NCBI RefSeq assembly: GCF_032813545.1
Contig: NZ_CP136520.1
Span: 1,048,001-1,112,000, forward strand
DNA: 64,000 bases
Reading direction: 5' to 3'
Source: Nodosilinea sp. E11
GTDB taxonomy: Bacteria; Cyanobacteriota; Cyanobacteriia; Phormidesmidales; Phormidesmidaceae
The first letter of the stretch is position 1. Every line of letters begins with the position of its first letter. A program made the position numbers and the translations under genes. Shown piece after piece: positions 44,307-53,039 of the stretch. Under the pieces are notes generated by a model, which saw only the letters and a program-made list of their open reading frames with translations, did no database searches and was not told the DNA's origin.

Positions 44307-46391
44307 TTACTCAAGCTGGAGGTCAGCCTCTTGGTCGACAAAGATAATCTCTAGACCGCGCAGGTCGGTGAAGATAAACTCCACCCGGCGATCGCGGGCG
44401 TAGGCCAGCCGCGAACGTTCATCACTGCGGCGCTGGGTGAGGCCAAAGGGCACAATCCGCATCCGCTCTAGGGGTACGCCTCGGCGAATCAGATAGTCGC
44501 GGGCGGCGAGGGCGCGGCGCTCACTCAGGGCCAGGTTATAGGCGGCGCTGGCGCGGGGGTCGGTGTGGCCGTGCAGCTCTACGGTGAGGAAGTCATATTC
44601 CAATAGAGTTGCCGCAATTTGGTCGAGCACCGCTGCGCTCTCGGAGCTGATATTAGAGCGATCGAGGGCAAAGTGAATGTTGCGCGGAATCTCGAGTCGC
44701 AGGGGTTCTAGGGGCGCAGGCGGCTCGGCGGGTTCGGGAGCCGGAGGCGGCACTGGCGGATCGCAGTTGGGCAGCTCTAGGGGGGAAGCAGGCAGCTGGG
44801 GCACGGTGCCATCGGCGGCGGCCACAGCTGCGATGGCGGCAGGTTCTGAGGTGCCAAAGGCCGGATCGGTGGCGATCGCACTCACCCGAGTTCCGGGCGG
44901 CAGGGTCAAGCTGGCGCTAAAGCGGCCCTCGGGACTGGTAGTCACCGTGCCCAAGCGCTCGGTCAGAGGGCTGTAGGGAAACCCCGGCTCCTCAACTCGA
45001 TAGAGGTCAACCTCAGTACCTGGATCAGCGGTGCCAGTCAGGCTCACCTGGGCAGCCCCCGCGGTAAATGTGTAGCTGTCAAATTGGGGAGCGTTAATCG
45101 CCGCGTTGCCAGTTTCGCGGCGGCGATGGTGGCTATTGCGGGGTGGGTTTGGTCCATCCCCAATTTGAAAGTCTTGGACGCCAGTATTGCCCTGGGTGTT
45201 GAGGTCAATGGCGAGGCCGTCAAGCTCGGCGTAGCGGTTGCCCCGCATGAGGTTGCGGTGGCTCTCGGGATAGGCGGTGACCACCACCCCTGGCCCCGGC
45301 TGGTAGCCAATGAAGTTGTCGCTGAGCTGGTGATCGCTGCCCATTAGGTAGACCGCCGCCCGCTCAAACCGCCGCCCGTTGTACTGAATGGCGTTGCCGG
45401 TGATCTGGGCCGACCCTTCGGGCTTAAACAGATAGATGCCGCTGCCGTCGTTGGCGCAGATCAAGTTGTCGGTGATGGCGCTGTCGGCAATGGTGCCTTC
45501 TAGGCGAATAGCGTCGGGCATGCCCGCCAGGCCGTTGCCAATGATGGCGTTTTCGCTCACCTGCAAACCGTCGGCTCGAAAGCCCGTAATAATGGCGCTG
45601 CCGTCGTGGTTTTGAATGCGGTTGTTGCGAATGGTAGTTTCCATTGCGTTAAATACCGTCACCCCAAAGGCCGAGGGCACCGCCGGAAACTCGCCATCGG
45701 GGGGCAAACCCAGCCAGTTTTGCTCAATTACCACCCCGCGCGGGGCGGCCTCCGGTTCTTCTAGGCGAAACAGCCCTAGCACTGGGCTGAGGGGGCTGGC
45801 GTCGACCGGTGGAGCCAGGGCGCTGACAAAAATATCGGAAGGCGGCGTAGTTTGGGTAGCGCGATCGCTGGTGCGAAAGCCATAGATACTCAGCCCGCGC
45901 ACCGTCACCCCGTCGGCGGCAATAGTGAGGCCGCGAGCCACCTCGCTGCCCTCAGCCACCGTCAAACTGACCGCAGGCGCAGGCGGAAATTTAGGATCGA
46001 GCCCTGCCTCGGCATCGTAGCCAGCCTGGGTGGTGCCGTCGATCACCAGATTAGGGACAACAATCTCGGGCAGCAGATCGACCAGGGCGATCGCGGTTTG
46101 CCCGTCAGGCAGGGCAAAGCTAATCTGAGACCCCTGGCCCGCCGGCAATGCTTCCACCAGAGCTTGTTCTGCCTCGCTCAGATCCTCGGGGGTGAGGGTG
46201 CCATTGGCCAGTTCCAAGGCTTCCCGCAGGGTCAGCGCTGTGTCGGCTTCTACGGGGCCATCTAGGGGGCTGGTGACCACTAAGCTGTAGGCCGTTAGCC
46301 CTTCCTGCCCGAGGGCCGGAGCCATGATCCCGACGATTCCAGGCGCTACCAAGGCGATCGCGCCCCATCCTATCCACTGTCGCTGAATCAT
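44307..46391 (-). CDS. Beta-helix protein with OmpA domain (operon gene 3)
   Basis: 694 residues. Signal peptide ends near GIMAPALGQ. Residues about 60-400 show parallel beta-helix repeats of the pectate-lyase-like type (NNRIQNHDGSAI, SENAIIGNGLAG, DNLICANDGSGIYL). Residues 410-520 form an Ig-like/carboxypeptidase-regulatory-like domain, then proline-rich linker, then an OmpA C-terminal domain (ELHGHTDPRASAAYNLALSE, RIVPFG). The OmpA part should grip peptidoglycan while the helix binds an external ligand. ATGA-type 4-base overlap with the barrel gene upstream. Confidence 0.85.
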   Translation of the reverse strand: MIQRQWIGWGAIALVAPGIVGIMAPALGQEGLTAYSLVVTSPLDGPVEADTALTLREALELANGTLTPEDLSEAEQALVEALPAGQGSQISFALPDGQTAIALVDLLPEIVVPNLVIDGTTQAGYDAEAGLDPKFPPAPAVSLTVAEGSEVARGLTIAADGVTVRGLSIYGFRTSDRATQTTPPSDIFVSALAPPVDASPLSPVLGLFRLEEPEAAPRGVVIEQNWLGLPPDGEFPAVPSAFGVTVFNAMETTIRNNRIQNHDGSAIITGFRADGLQVSENAIIGNGLAGMPDAIRLEGTIADSAITDNLICANDGSGIYLFKPEGSAQITGNAIQYNGRRFERAAVYLMGSDHQLSDNFIGYQPGPGVVVTAYPESHRNLMRGNRYAELDGLAIDLNTQGNTGVQDFQIGDGPNPPRNSHHRRRETGNAAINAPQFDSYTFTAGAAQVSLTGTADPGTEVDLYRVEEPGFPYSPLTERLGTVTTSPEGRFSASLTLPPGTRVSAIATDPAFGTSEPAAIAAVAAADGTVPQLPASPLELPNCDPPVPPPAPEPAEPPAPLEPLRLEIPRNIHFALDRSNISSESAAVLDQIAATLLEYDFLTVELHGHTDPRASAAYNLALSERRALAARDYLIRRGVPLERMRIVPFGLTQRRSDERSRLAYARDRRVEFIFTDLRGLEIIFVDQEADLQLE

Positions 46392-49300
46392 TGCTCACCT
46401 CCTGGGGCCATGCCCGTTACATCGGGCCTGTCGATCAGGGCCTCTTGGTCTACGTAAGAATCCTGCTGCTGGGGCGGCGACACCGGCTGCACGCCAAAAC
46501 TGTTAAACAACTGGTTGACCTTGGCGGTAATGCCAAAGTAGGGGCCACTGGCCGAGCGGTAGCCGCCGCCCCCGGTAAACGAACCATCGTTGGCCGCCCC
46601 AAAGCTGTAGCCCAACCCCAGCCGCACATCGGGGGTGAGGTAGTAGCCCGCTTCGAGAGCAAAGCCGGTTTCGTTGTAGCCAATCACCGGCTGCCCCACG
46701 TAGCGCACCTCGGCCCCCACATCCCACCGGAAAGCAAAGCGGTAGGTAGCCCGCAGCTGAGCCAGGTGAATGGTGTTCGAGAAGCCAAAATCCTGGGCCA
46801 GATTAGCGGAGCTAGCCCGCAGCGCATACTTGCTGTAAAACTCCCACTGGTAGTTGGGGGCATAAATGCCCTCCAGCGACAGCGTGTGGTCTTGAGCCTC
46901 AGAACTCACTCCCTGAAGAATGCTGTCGGGGGTGCTGCTGGGGTTGTTGCGAAACTCGTAGCTGAGCAATCCGTTAAACTGATCGCTCACCGGGTTGCGG
47001 TAGGCCAGCCCCAGGCGCAGGCTGCTGCTATTGCCCAGGCGATCGGTGATGGTTTGGTTGGCAAAGTTGCCCAGGTCAAAGCGAGCCAGCCCCGTCAAAG
47101 AGTCAGAAATTCGCCCCGCTGCCGCTGCCCCCAACACTAAGTTGCTGGCTCCCGGCGAATCGCGGTACTCAACCCGCCCGCTGGCCTGCCAGTCGGGATT
47201 GTCGGTATACTCTAGCCCCACCGAGTAGACTGTGGCGGCCTGGATGCCCAGGGCAGAGGCTCCCTGGCCCACGGCAAAGGGTTGGGCAAACTGCTGCCCA
47301 GCCCCGGTCAAGTTAAAGCCATCGCCAAAGATGCGCTCAAAGCCAAAGGTGGCCCGCAGCCCCGGAGCCAAGGCCAGACGGTGGTTTAGACCGATCGCAC
47401 CCTGGCCTGTGACCCCGTTATAGCCCCCTAACAGCGAGTAGCGGTTGGTGAGGGTGGTGTTGTCGTCGAGTTCGTAATCGACCAGGGTGTCGAGGCTGGT
47501 CACCGACCCCGGCCCGCTGCCCCCCGAGAGAAACTGCTGGGCCAAGCGCAGGCTAACACCGGGCTGCACCGCCCACTCTAGCCCTACCACATTGCGGGTG
47601 GGGTAAAGAGGGTCAGTGGTGCCCAGGTTAAGCTCGCTTTGGGCCAGAGCGCTGAGGGTAGCGGTGAGGGGCAGGTTCAGCCGCGACACCAGTTGATTGG
47701 CATTGGTCGACGTATTGGCAATGCGATCGTCGCGGTTGCGGTTAACGAAATCGATCCCTAGGGTGGCACTGCCAAACTGCTGCGCGATTCCGGCCCGCAG
47801 CTCGGTCAGGGTGTTATCGATCTGCCCTCCCTGAATCGCATTTTGGCCGGGCCGCAGCAGCCCTGAGGCCGCCGTTTGAATGGCCGTAGCTGTGCCCAGG
47901 TTGCGCTCTTGATCGATGATCGCGCGAATCTGGGTCTGGGGGCCGACTTGGGCCTGCACCTGCCCGCCCCAGCGGGTTTGCCCTGGGCGAAAGGTGCTGG
48001 TAGCGGTGTTGTTGAAGCCGCTGTCAGTGGCCCGGTAGTAGGCCTGGCCGGTGATGCCCTCAAACGGGGTGCCGCTCAGTTCAATGCGGTAGGCGTTGCC
48101 CTGGTTGTTAATCGTGCCAGCGTTAAAGGTCGAGCGGGCAAATTCGCCAGTGACTTCGCCCAAATCGCCTAGGGGCCAGAGGAAATCGACCCCGTAGAGG
48201 GTAAAGTCTTGGGCTCCCTGGTTTTCGCTCAGCAGAGAGGCCCCGACTACCCCACCGTTCTCGCCGGCTGGCTGGTATTGCAGTCGCCCGGCGTAGAGGC
48301 TGCCACTCACCGAAGCGTCGTCGACCTGGTAGGTGACGACGATGCGCTTGACCAGGGTGGTACCCAGGGGGTTGAGGTCAATGGCGCGCACGGGCTGACG
48401 AAACAGCAGGGTGCCGCGATCGTAGTCGATATCGTAATCGACGCCCCGGTAGAGGGGGGTGCGCTCAAGCACGGTGCCGGGACGATTGAACTCCTCGGCT
48501 TCGATGAACACATTCTCACTACCCCGCAGCACCAGTCGCCGCGACAAAAAGTAGTAACCGCTGGTGCCGTCGGGGGCAATGGTGTCGCGCTGGAAGGGCC
48601 GCACATTGTCGCCGTACATGGCGGTGAGCTGAAGACCATTGCCAAAGGTGTAATTGCCCTTAAAGCCATGGAGCTCGCGCACCGTAGCGGTGAACTGCTG
48701 CGACCGGCCCGCAAACTCTTGGGTGCCGTAGTCGCCCCACATAAAGTAGTCGGGCCGGGCATCAGGCACTAGCGAGTCGCGCTGAAACCGCAGGTAAAGG
48801 CTGTCGATGGAGGGGGTGAGAAAGTCGGTGGTAGAGCTGTCGCCGTACACCGGGTAGGTCTGGTCACAGGCCTGCACGTCACGGTAGAGGCTGCGGCCAT
48901 CGCAGCGATCGTTGAGGCCGCGGGTGTTGTTGTAGGCCCCGGTAAACAGCCAGTCGCCCAAGGCCCCCGTGGCAAACAGCCCGGTAGTAAAGCTCACCTC
49001 CACATCCTGATTGAGGGCGTCGGGGTTGAGAAAATCTCTAAAGCTACCCAGCAGGTTAGTGCCGCCCCGGCCCACTCGAAAGTCAACTACCCCAGAAATA
49101 ATCGTGGGGCGCAGATCGGTAAAGAAACTCACCTGGGTGCTGGCGTCTAAAGCCGGGTATCCCTCTCGCAAGCTGGGGTCAAAGGCCCGCAGCGTTCTGC
49201 CATCAATGGTGGCGCGTACGGTGGCAGGCTGGGCATCGAGGGTAGAGCGCAGCTGGGCTCGAAATTCACCCTGGCGAGCCAGCACCTGAAACCCAGCCCG

Positions 49301-49930
49301 ATCGCGATCGTAGTCGGCTCCAATAAATTCTCCAGCGGTGCTGGTCAGGGTGACCACCACATCACCCTCTAGGGGCTGATCGTCAGCGGTCGTCACCGCC
49401 CCCACCAGAGTCAGCGCCGATCGCCCGTTGGCCGGAATTTGCACCTCACGCTCGGGGGTCAAGGTCAGCTGATAGCTCACCGCTTCGGGCTGAGCCACCA
49501 CGGGCGCTAGGGGCTGGGTGGGCGGCGGGCTGAGGGGCAGCTGATCGCCGCCAAACTGAAATTCAAACAGCTCAGAATTTTCGCGGCGGTTGGCCAGGGG
49601 CACAGCCGTGCCCGGCAGAGCAGTGGCGGGGGCAGTCACCTCGGGCAAGTAGCCCATCGGGAGCACGGTAGATTCTGCGATCGCCTGTTCCGAGCTTTCC
49701 CAAGCCAGCGCCTGATCGGTGACTACCGCTGGAGCCGAGGCCCCAGGCTCAGACAGAGCGACGCTATCTACCAGCGCCCCCGAATGGGCAGCGGGGGCCA
49801 AATCGGCTGCTGTACCCAGAGTTTCAGGGGTGGCCTGGGCGGGCAGCAAGACCCCCAGCGACCCCGTTAGCGTAGTTAACAGCCCCAACCCTAGCGATCG
49901 AGACGCCAGACGAGAAGACAGAAACATCAT
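46388..49930 (-). CDS. Giant outer-membrane beta-barrel protein (operon gene 2)
   Basis: 1180 residues. Signal peptide ends near GVLLPAQA. Residues about 145-260 form an Ig-like (Big_1-type) domain (ALTLVGAVTTADDQPLEGDV, VVTLTSTAGEF). Residues 270-1160 are dense amphipathic strands typical of a large outer-membrane barrel (GLQLTAMYGDN, YRIELSGTPFEG, VSRLNLPLTATLSALAQS, YYLTPDVRLGLGYSFG), ending YFGITAKVNQLF. No TonB box or plug was recognised. It overlaps the genes on both sides by 4 bases, so the group is translationally coupled. Probably the export or anchoring component for its partners. Confidence 0.8.
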   Translation of the reverse strand: MMFLSSRLASRSLGLGLLTTLTGSLGVLLPAQATPETLGTAADLAPAAHSGALVDSVALSEPGASAPAVVTDQALAWESSEQAIAESTVLPMGYLPEVTAPATALPGTAVPLANRRENSELFEFQFGGDQLPLSPPPTQPLAPVVAQPEAVSYQLTLTPEREVQIPANGRSALTLVGAVTTADDQPLEGDVVVTLTSTAGEFIGADYDRDRAGFQVLARQGEFRAQLRSTLDAQPATVRATIDGRTLRAFDPSLREGYPALDASTQVSFFTDLRPTIISGVVDFRVGRGGTNLLGSFRDFLNPDALNQDVEVSFTTGLFATGALGDWLFTGAYNNTRGLNDRCDGRSLYRDVQACDQTYPVYGDSSTTDFLTPSIDSLYLRFQRDSLVPDARPDYFMWGDYGTQEFAGRSQQFTATVRELHGFKGNYTFGNGLQLTAMYGDNVRPFQRDTIAPDGTSGYYFLSRRLVLRGSENVFIEAEEFNRPGTVLERTPLYRGVDYDIDYDRGTLLFRQPVRAIDLNPLGTTLVKRIVVTYQVDDASVSGSLYAGRLQYQPAGENGGVVGASLLSENQGAQDFTLYGVDFLWPLGDLGEVTGEFARSTFNAGTINNQGNAYRIELSGTPFEGITGQAYYRATDSGFNNTATSTFRPGQTRWGGQVQAQVGPQTQIRAIIDQERNLGTATAIQTAASGLLRPGQNAIQGGQIDNTLTELRAGIAQQFGSATLGIDFVNRNRDDRIANTSTNANQLVSRLNLPLTATLSALAQSELNLGTTDPLYPTRNVVGLEWAVQPGVSLRLAQQFLSGGSGPGSVTSLDTLVDYELDDNTTLTNRYSLLGGYNGVTGQGAIGLNHRLALAPGLRATFGFERIFGDGFNLTGAGQQFAQPFAVGQGASALGIQAATVYSVGLEYTDNPDWQASGRVEYRDSPGASNLVLGAAAAGRISDSLTGLARFDLGNFANQTITDRLGNSSSLRLGLAYRNPVSDQFNGLLSYEFRNNPSSTPDSILQGVSSEAQDHTLSLEGIYAPNYQWEFYSKYALRASSANLAQDFGFSNTIHLAQLRATYRFAFRWDVGAEVRYVGQPVIGYNETGFALEAGYYLTPDVRLGLGYSFGAANDGSFTGGGGYRSASGPYFGITAKVNQLFNSFGVQPVSPPQQQDSYVDQEALIDRPDVTGMAPGGEQ

Positions 49931-50871
49931 GACTGCTCCTCCCCAAAGGTTGGTGTAACGGCAAAGTTCATGCGGCCTAGGCCACCCGGTGACAAGCGCA
50001 CAAAGCGAGAGGCGCTATTTTCTTCGATGCGATAGAGGTTAGGAGCCAGGGTATAACCCGGCAGACTGTACAGGTCTAGCGTGCCGACTCGGTATCCCGG
50101 CAGCACATTGGCCAGGGAAAAGAGCCCGTCTGGGTCAGTCAAAATGCGGTTGCCATCGTCCATAAAGACCACTGCATTAGGCACCCCAGGTTCGCCAGGC
50201 TGCTGCTGACCGTCAAAGTTTCTATCGACAAATACTCGGCCCACAATGGTGCCGCAGTCAGACACAATGCCGGGGCGAATAGTTAGCTGGAAGGGAGCCG
50301 ACACTGGGGCAAAGCCCGGAGCCGCCGCCTGAGCAACGTTGCGGCCATCACCGCGCACCGCATCGGGGGTAACCAGCACCGCATAGGCCACCGACACCGA
50401 TGCCCCGGGGTCGAGGGCAGCGAAGGTCAGCGTTAAGCTGCTGTCGGTGAGCACCTGCTGAGTCGGCAGCAAGGGTGTCGTTTGCACCGAGTTGGGCACA
50501 TATTGCAGCCCTCGGGGCAGCTGGTCGGTCACCGTAAGCGGTGTGGCCACCCGGCTAGAGGGGTTGGTGATCAGCAGCCGATAGACCACCACATCCCCTG
50601 GTTCGGCAGCGGCCCGATCGGCAGTCTTAACGATTTGCAGCGGGGCAATATTCTCCCCAACCCGCGTCTCATTAGAGGCGGTTGTGACTGGCCCTTGGGG
50701 GCCATCGAACTGCGCTACCGCCTGGTTAATAAAAATCCGGCTCTGAGCCTGAGCCACCGGCGGCGATGCCCCCATATGGCCGAGGCCATAGCTCAAAACC
50801 AGGGCCAGCAAGAAGAGCAGCCCCCGGTACAGTTTTCGCTGAATACGCCTCACACCAACCCTCTGAGACAA
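49927..50871 (-). CDS. DUF11/SdrD-B secreted protein (operon gene 1)
   Basis: 314 residues, first of four. Signal peptide near LFLLALVLSYGLG...AQAQ. A DUF11 domain at about 70-180 (VVYRLLITNPSSRVATPLTV, DQLPRGLQYVPNSVQT) precedes an SdrD-B/CNA-B type fold at 205-270 (GRVFVDRNFDGQQQPGEPGV, GLFSLANVLPG). Start TTG 50871 directly abuts GAGGAG; GTG 50853 is the alternative. These modules build rods on cell surfaces. With the barrel and OmpA genes it suggests a cell-envelope appendage or adhesin. Confidence 0.82.
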   Translation of the reverse strand: MSQRVGVRRIQRKLYRGLLFLLALVLSYGLGHMGASPPVAQAQSRIFINQAVAQFDGPQGPVTTASNETRVGENIAPLQIVKTADRAAAEPGDVVVYRLLITNPSSRVATPLTVTDQLPRGLQYVPNSVQTTPLLPTQQVLTDSSLTLTFAALDPGASVSVAYAVLVTPDAVRGDGRNVAQAAAPGFAPVSAPFQLTIRPGIVSDCGTIVGRVFVDRNFDGQQQPGEPGVPNAVVFMDDGNRILTDPDGLFSLANVLPGYRVGTLDLYSLPGYTLAPNLYRIEENSASRFVRLSPGGLGRMNFAVTPTFGEEQS

Positions 50872-51484
50872 CTCCTCACACCACTGGCAGCAGAATTCAG
50901 CCCATGCCGATCTGCTGCCCTGTCACTCCATTGGGGCTAAAGCTTTGTCGTTCTAACGCAGTAGTTCTCTTGAACTCCGTAGTTCTAACGATGCCAAGTC
51001 CACTTTTTTGTCAAACCTCGGAAGAATCATATCAGCAGTTCAGTGATTACACATAGAAAAGCCGTAAAGATTCCTTGCTTTGCCTTCAATAGCGCTGACA
51101 TTACGCTAAGCAAATGGGTTTTAAGCTGCTGTGGCAAGCCGAAGAATGACTCGGTTCACAGGCCAAAATCCGAAAGGACCGTACCACAGAGGTTATATGA
51201 AAGTTATAAGGGCGGGGAAAACCATGCGTTTATCGGCCGTAAAGCGGCCGATAAACAGGGGACGACGCATCATCCTTCTCTAAAATCTGCGGCTGACTGA
51301 CAACCTCAGTTACTTTGGTGAACTATTGACAGAGGCCCTTCAGCGAACGAGCTCTTAGCTGCCTTTTGCGATCGCCCCTTTGCCAGGCCTCCTTTACAAT
51401 TGCCCTAGAAGCACTATGATTTGGAGTAAGCGGGGTGCTGAAGTCACGTCGCGCTCTGCAAGACAGGTTAGGGAAACATCACTA
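50872..51484. other. Intergenic region before surface operon and ndhL
   Basis: 613 bp between divergent units. It holds a perfect 12-bp stem at 51228-51256 and three GTAGTTCT/GTCGTTCTAACG-like direct repeats near 50,945-50,995 that may bind a regulator of the surface operon. An 85-codon frame at 51,043 lacks coding features. Confidence 0.5.
51228..51256. repeat. Perfect 12-bp hairpin GTTTATCGGCCG / CGGCCGATAAAC
   Basis: Arms at 51228-51239 and 51245-51256 with the loop TAAAG. No T-run on either side, so it is not an intrinsic terminator; operator, attenuator or repeat remnant are possible. Confidence 0.85.
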
Positions 51485-51727
51485 ATGACCATGCCAGCCC
51501 TATCAAATGATTTTTTACTGGCGGCGGGAGTCTACGCTGGTATCGCCGGCGTCTACCTGCTGGTAGTCCCCCTAGCGCTAATTTTTTACGCAAGGCAGCG
51601 CTGGTACATCGCCGGTTCGATCGAACGCACCCTGCTCTACGGACTGGTGTTTGCCTTCTTCCCAGGCATGCTGCTGTTTAGCCCATTTTTGAATTTCCGG
51701 CCCCAGCCTCGCGATCTAAACTCTTGA
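51485..51727 (+). CDS. ndhL: NDH-1 subunit L
   Basis: 80 residues from ATG 51485. Two membrane helices (about 9-33 and 45-65) with [20 protein letters not shown] and [20 protein letters not shown] between and after them, the NdhL signature. Small thylakoid subunit of NAD(P)H-quinone oxidoreductase, used in cyclic electron flow and inorganic carbon uptake. The typical neighbour order ndhL-DUF3007-trpA is kept. A frame from 51380 is longer but lacks conservation. Confidence 0.95.
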   Translation: MTMPALSNDFLLAAGVYAGIAGVYLLVVPLALIFYARQRWYIAGSIERTLLYGLVFAFFPGMLLFSPFLNFRPQPRDLNS

Positions 51728-51733
51728 GGGGCC

Positions 51734-52039
51734 ATGCGACGCATTGATGTAATTGCCATTGGCATTGGCATTTTTCTAGCTGGAGGCGGGCTGTTTGTCG
51801 GCTTTCGGCTGTTTGGCCTAGACGGTATTTCAGCCGGCATCTGGAGTCAGGCCGTGATGGTGGGGGGGGTCGTGGCCTGGCTGGCCAGCTACCTGCTACG
51901 AGTTGTCACCCGCAACATGACCCTCAACCAACAAATGGATGACTACGAGTCAGCCGTGCTTCAGCGTCGCCTTGACGAACTCAGCCCCGAGCAGCTAGCC
52001 GACCTGCAAGCAAAACTCGACCAAGACAACGGCAAGTAA
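51734..52039 (+). CDS. DUF3007 membrane protein
   Basis: 101 residues. Two membrane helices (about 5-27 and 40-60), then a soluble helix MTLNQQMDDYESAVLQRRLD and LSPEQLADLQAKLD. DUF3007 lies after ndhL in many cyanobacteria and plastid-bearing lineages. Only six bases separate it from ndhL, so they are co-transcribed. Possibly NDH-1 related; unproven. Confidence 0.92.
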   Translation: MRRIDVIAIGIGIFLAGGGLFVGFRLFGLDGISAGIWSQAVMVGGVVAWLASYLLRVVTRNMTLNQQMDDYESAVLQRRLDELSPEQLADLQAKLDQDNGK

Positions 52040-52171
52040 ACAACGCCTCAAGTCCTAAACCCCAACCCCGCCCTCCATCGGCCATAGACGTAATCTCCCT
52101 CTTGCTCTAGAGTGCTCTATTGGGCTGATGGTTGGCCCACCCCCTATGGAGAGAGACCTTCGGTACCCGCT

Positions 52172-52966
52172 ATGGCCCTTGTTTCCGATCGCTTCCGTGA
52201 ATTGCAAGCCCGGGGCGAGTGCGCCCTGATTCCTTTTGTGACCGCTGGCGACCCCGATTTGGCAACCACGGCGGCGGCTCTGCGGGTGCTCGACCAAAAC
52301 GGAGCCGACTTTATTGAGTTGGGGGTGCCCTATTCAGACCCCCTGGCCGATGGCCCGGTGATTCAGGCGGCGGCTACCCGTGCTTTGGCCCAAGGCGTCA
52401 CCCTTGATGCCGTGTTGGCTATGGTCAAAACCCTCAGCCCGGAGCTCAGTGCGCCGCTAATTTTGTTTACTTATTACAACCCAATTTTGAATCGGGGCAT
52501 TAAGCAATTTATGGCCGATATTGGGGCGGTCGGGGTAGCGGGGCTAGTGGTGCCCGACCTGCCCCTCGAAGAAGTCGAAGGGCTATTGACCGCAGCGGCA
52601 GCGGCGAACATTGACGTCACCCTGCTGGTGGCCCCCACCTCACCCCAGGACCGAATTCAGGCGATCGCAGCCCAGGCCCAGGGGTTTGTGTACCTGGTTA
52701 GCGTCACTGGTGTGACCGGGGTGCGCAGCGAACTACAAAGCCGCGTCAAAGACCTGATTGATGGCCTCAAGCAAACCACCGACAAGCCCATCGGGGTGGG
52801 TTTTGGCGTCTCTGACCCCGACCAGGCCAGTCAGCTCAAGGCCTGGGGAGCCGACGGCGTGATTGTTGGCAGCGCCTTTGTGAAACGGTTGGTAGCCGAT
52901 CCGCCCGAGACGGCTCTGCACAACATTGGCGACTTTTGCCGCAGCCTCAAGGCAGCCTTGGCCTAG
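52172..52966 (+). CDS. trpA: Tryptophan synthase alpha subunit
   Basis: 264 residues from ATG 52172. [36 protein letters not shown] (catalytic Glu/Asp), [18 protein letters not shown] and [12 protein letters not shown] are diagnostic. It cleaves indole-3-glycerol phosphate; the beta subunit trpB is not in the window. Conventional in length and GC-rich. Following gene is convergent. Confidence 0.98.
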   Translation: MALVSDRFRELQARGECALIPFVTAGDPDLATTAAALRVLDQNGADFIELGVPYSDPLADGPVIQAAATRALAQGVTLDAVLAMVKTLSPELSAPLILFTYYNPILNRGIKQFMADIGAVGVAGLVVPDLPLEEVEGLLTAAAAANIDVTLLVAPTSPQDRIQAIAAQAQGFVYLVSVTGVTGVRSELQSRVKDLIDGLKQTTDKPIGVGFGVSDPDQASQLKAWGADGVIVGSAFVKRLVADPPETALHNIGDFCRSLKAALA

Positions 52967-53039
52967 CAGCGTCCCCAGCCAGCCCTGACTCCAGCCTCCT
53001 CATTTCCTCCGACCCTATTCTGGGCATGCGGTTGCTCGT

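Noticed and set aside
46391..47140. 249-codon plus-strand frame within the barrel gene
   Set aside because: Antisense shadow of the barrel coding region, without domain pattern.
50871..50910. ACTCCTCACAC followed by a GGCAGCAGA/TCTGCTGCC stem, like the core of the Yfr1 small RNA
   Set aside because: It is the complement of the GTGAGGAG ribosome site of the DUF11 gene, no T-run follows the stem and no 5' stem precedes it, so chance similarity is more likely.
51043..51300. 85-codon plus frame before ndhL
   Set aside because: Spans a perfect hairpin, has no ribosome site and no family resemblance.
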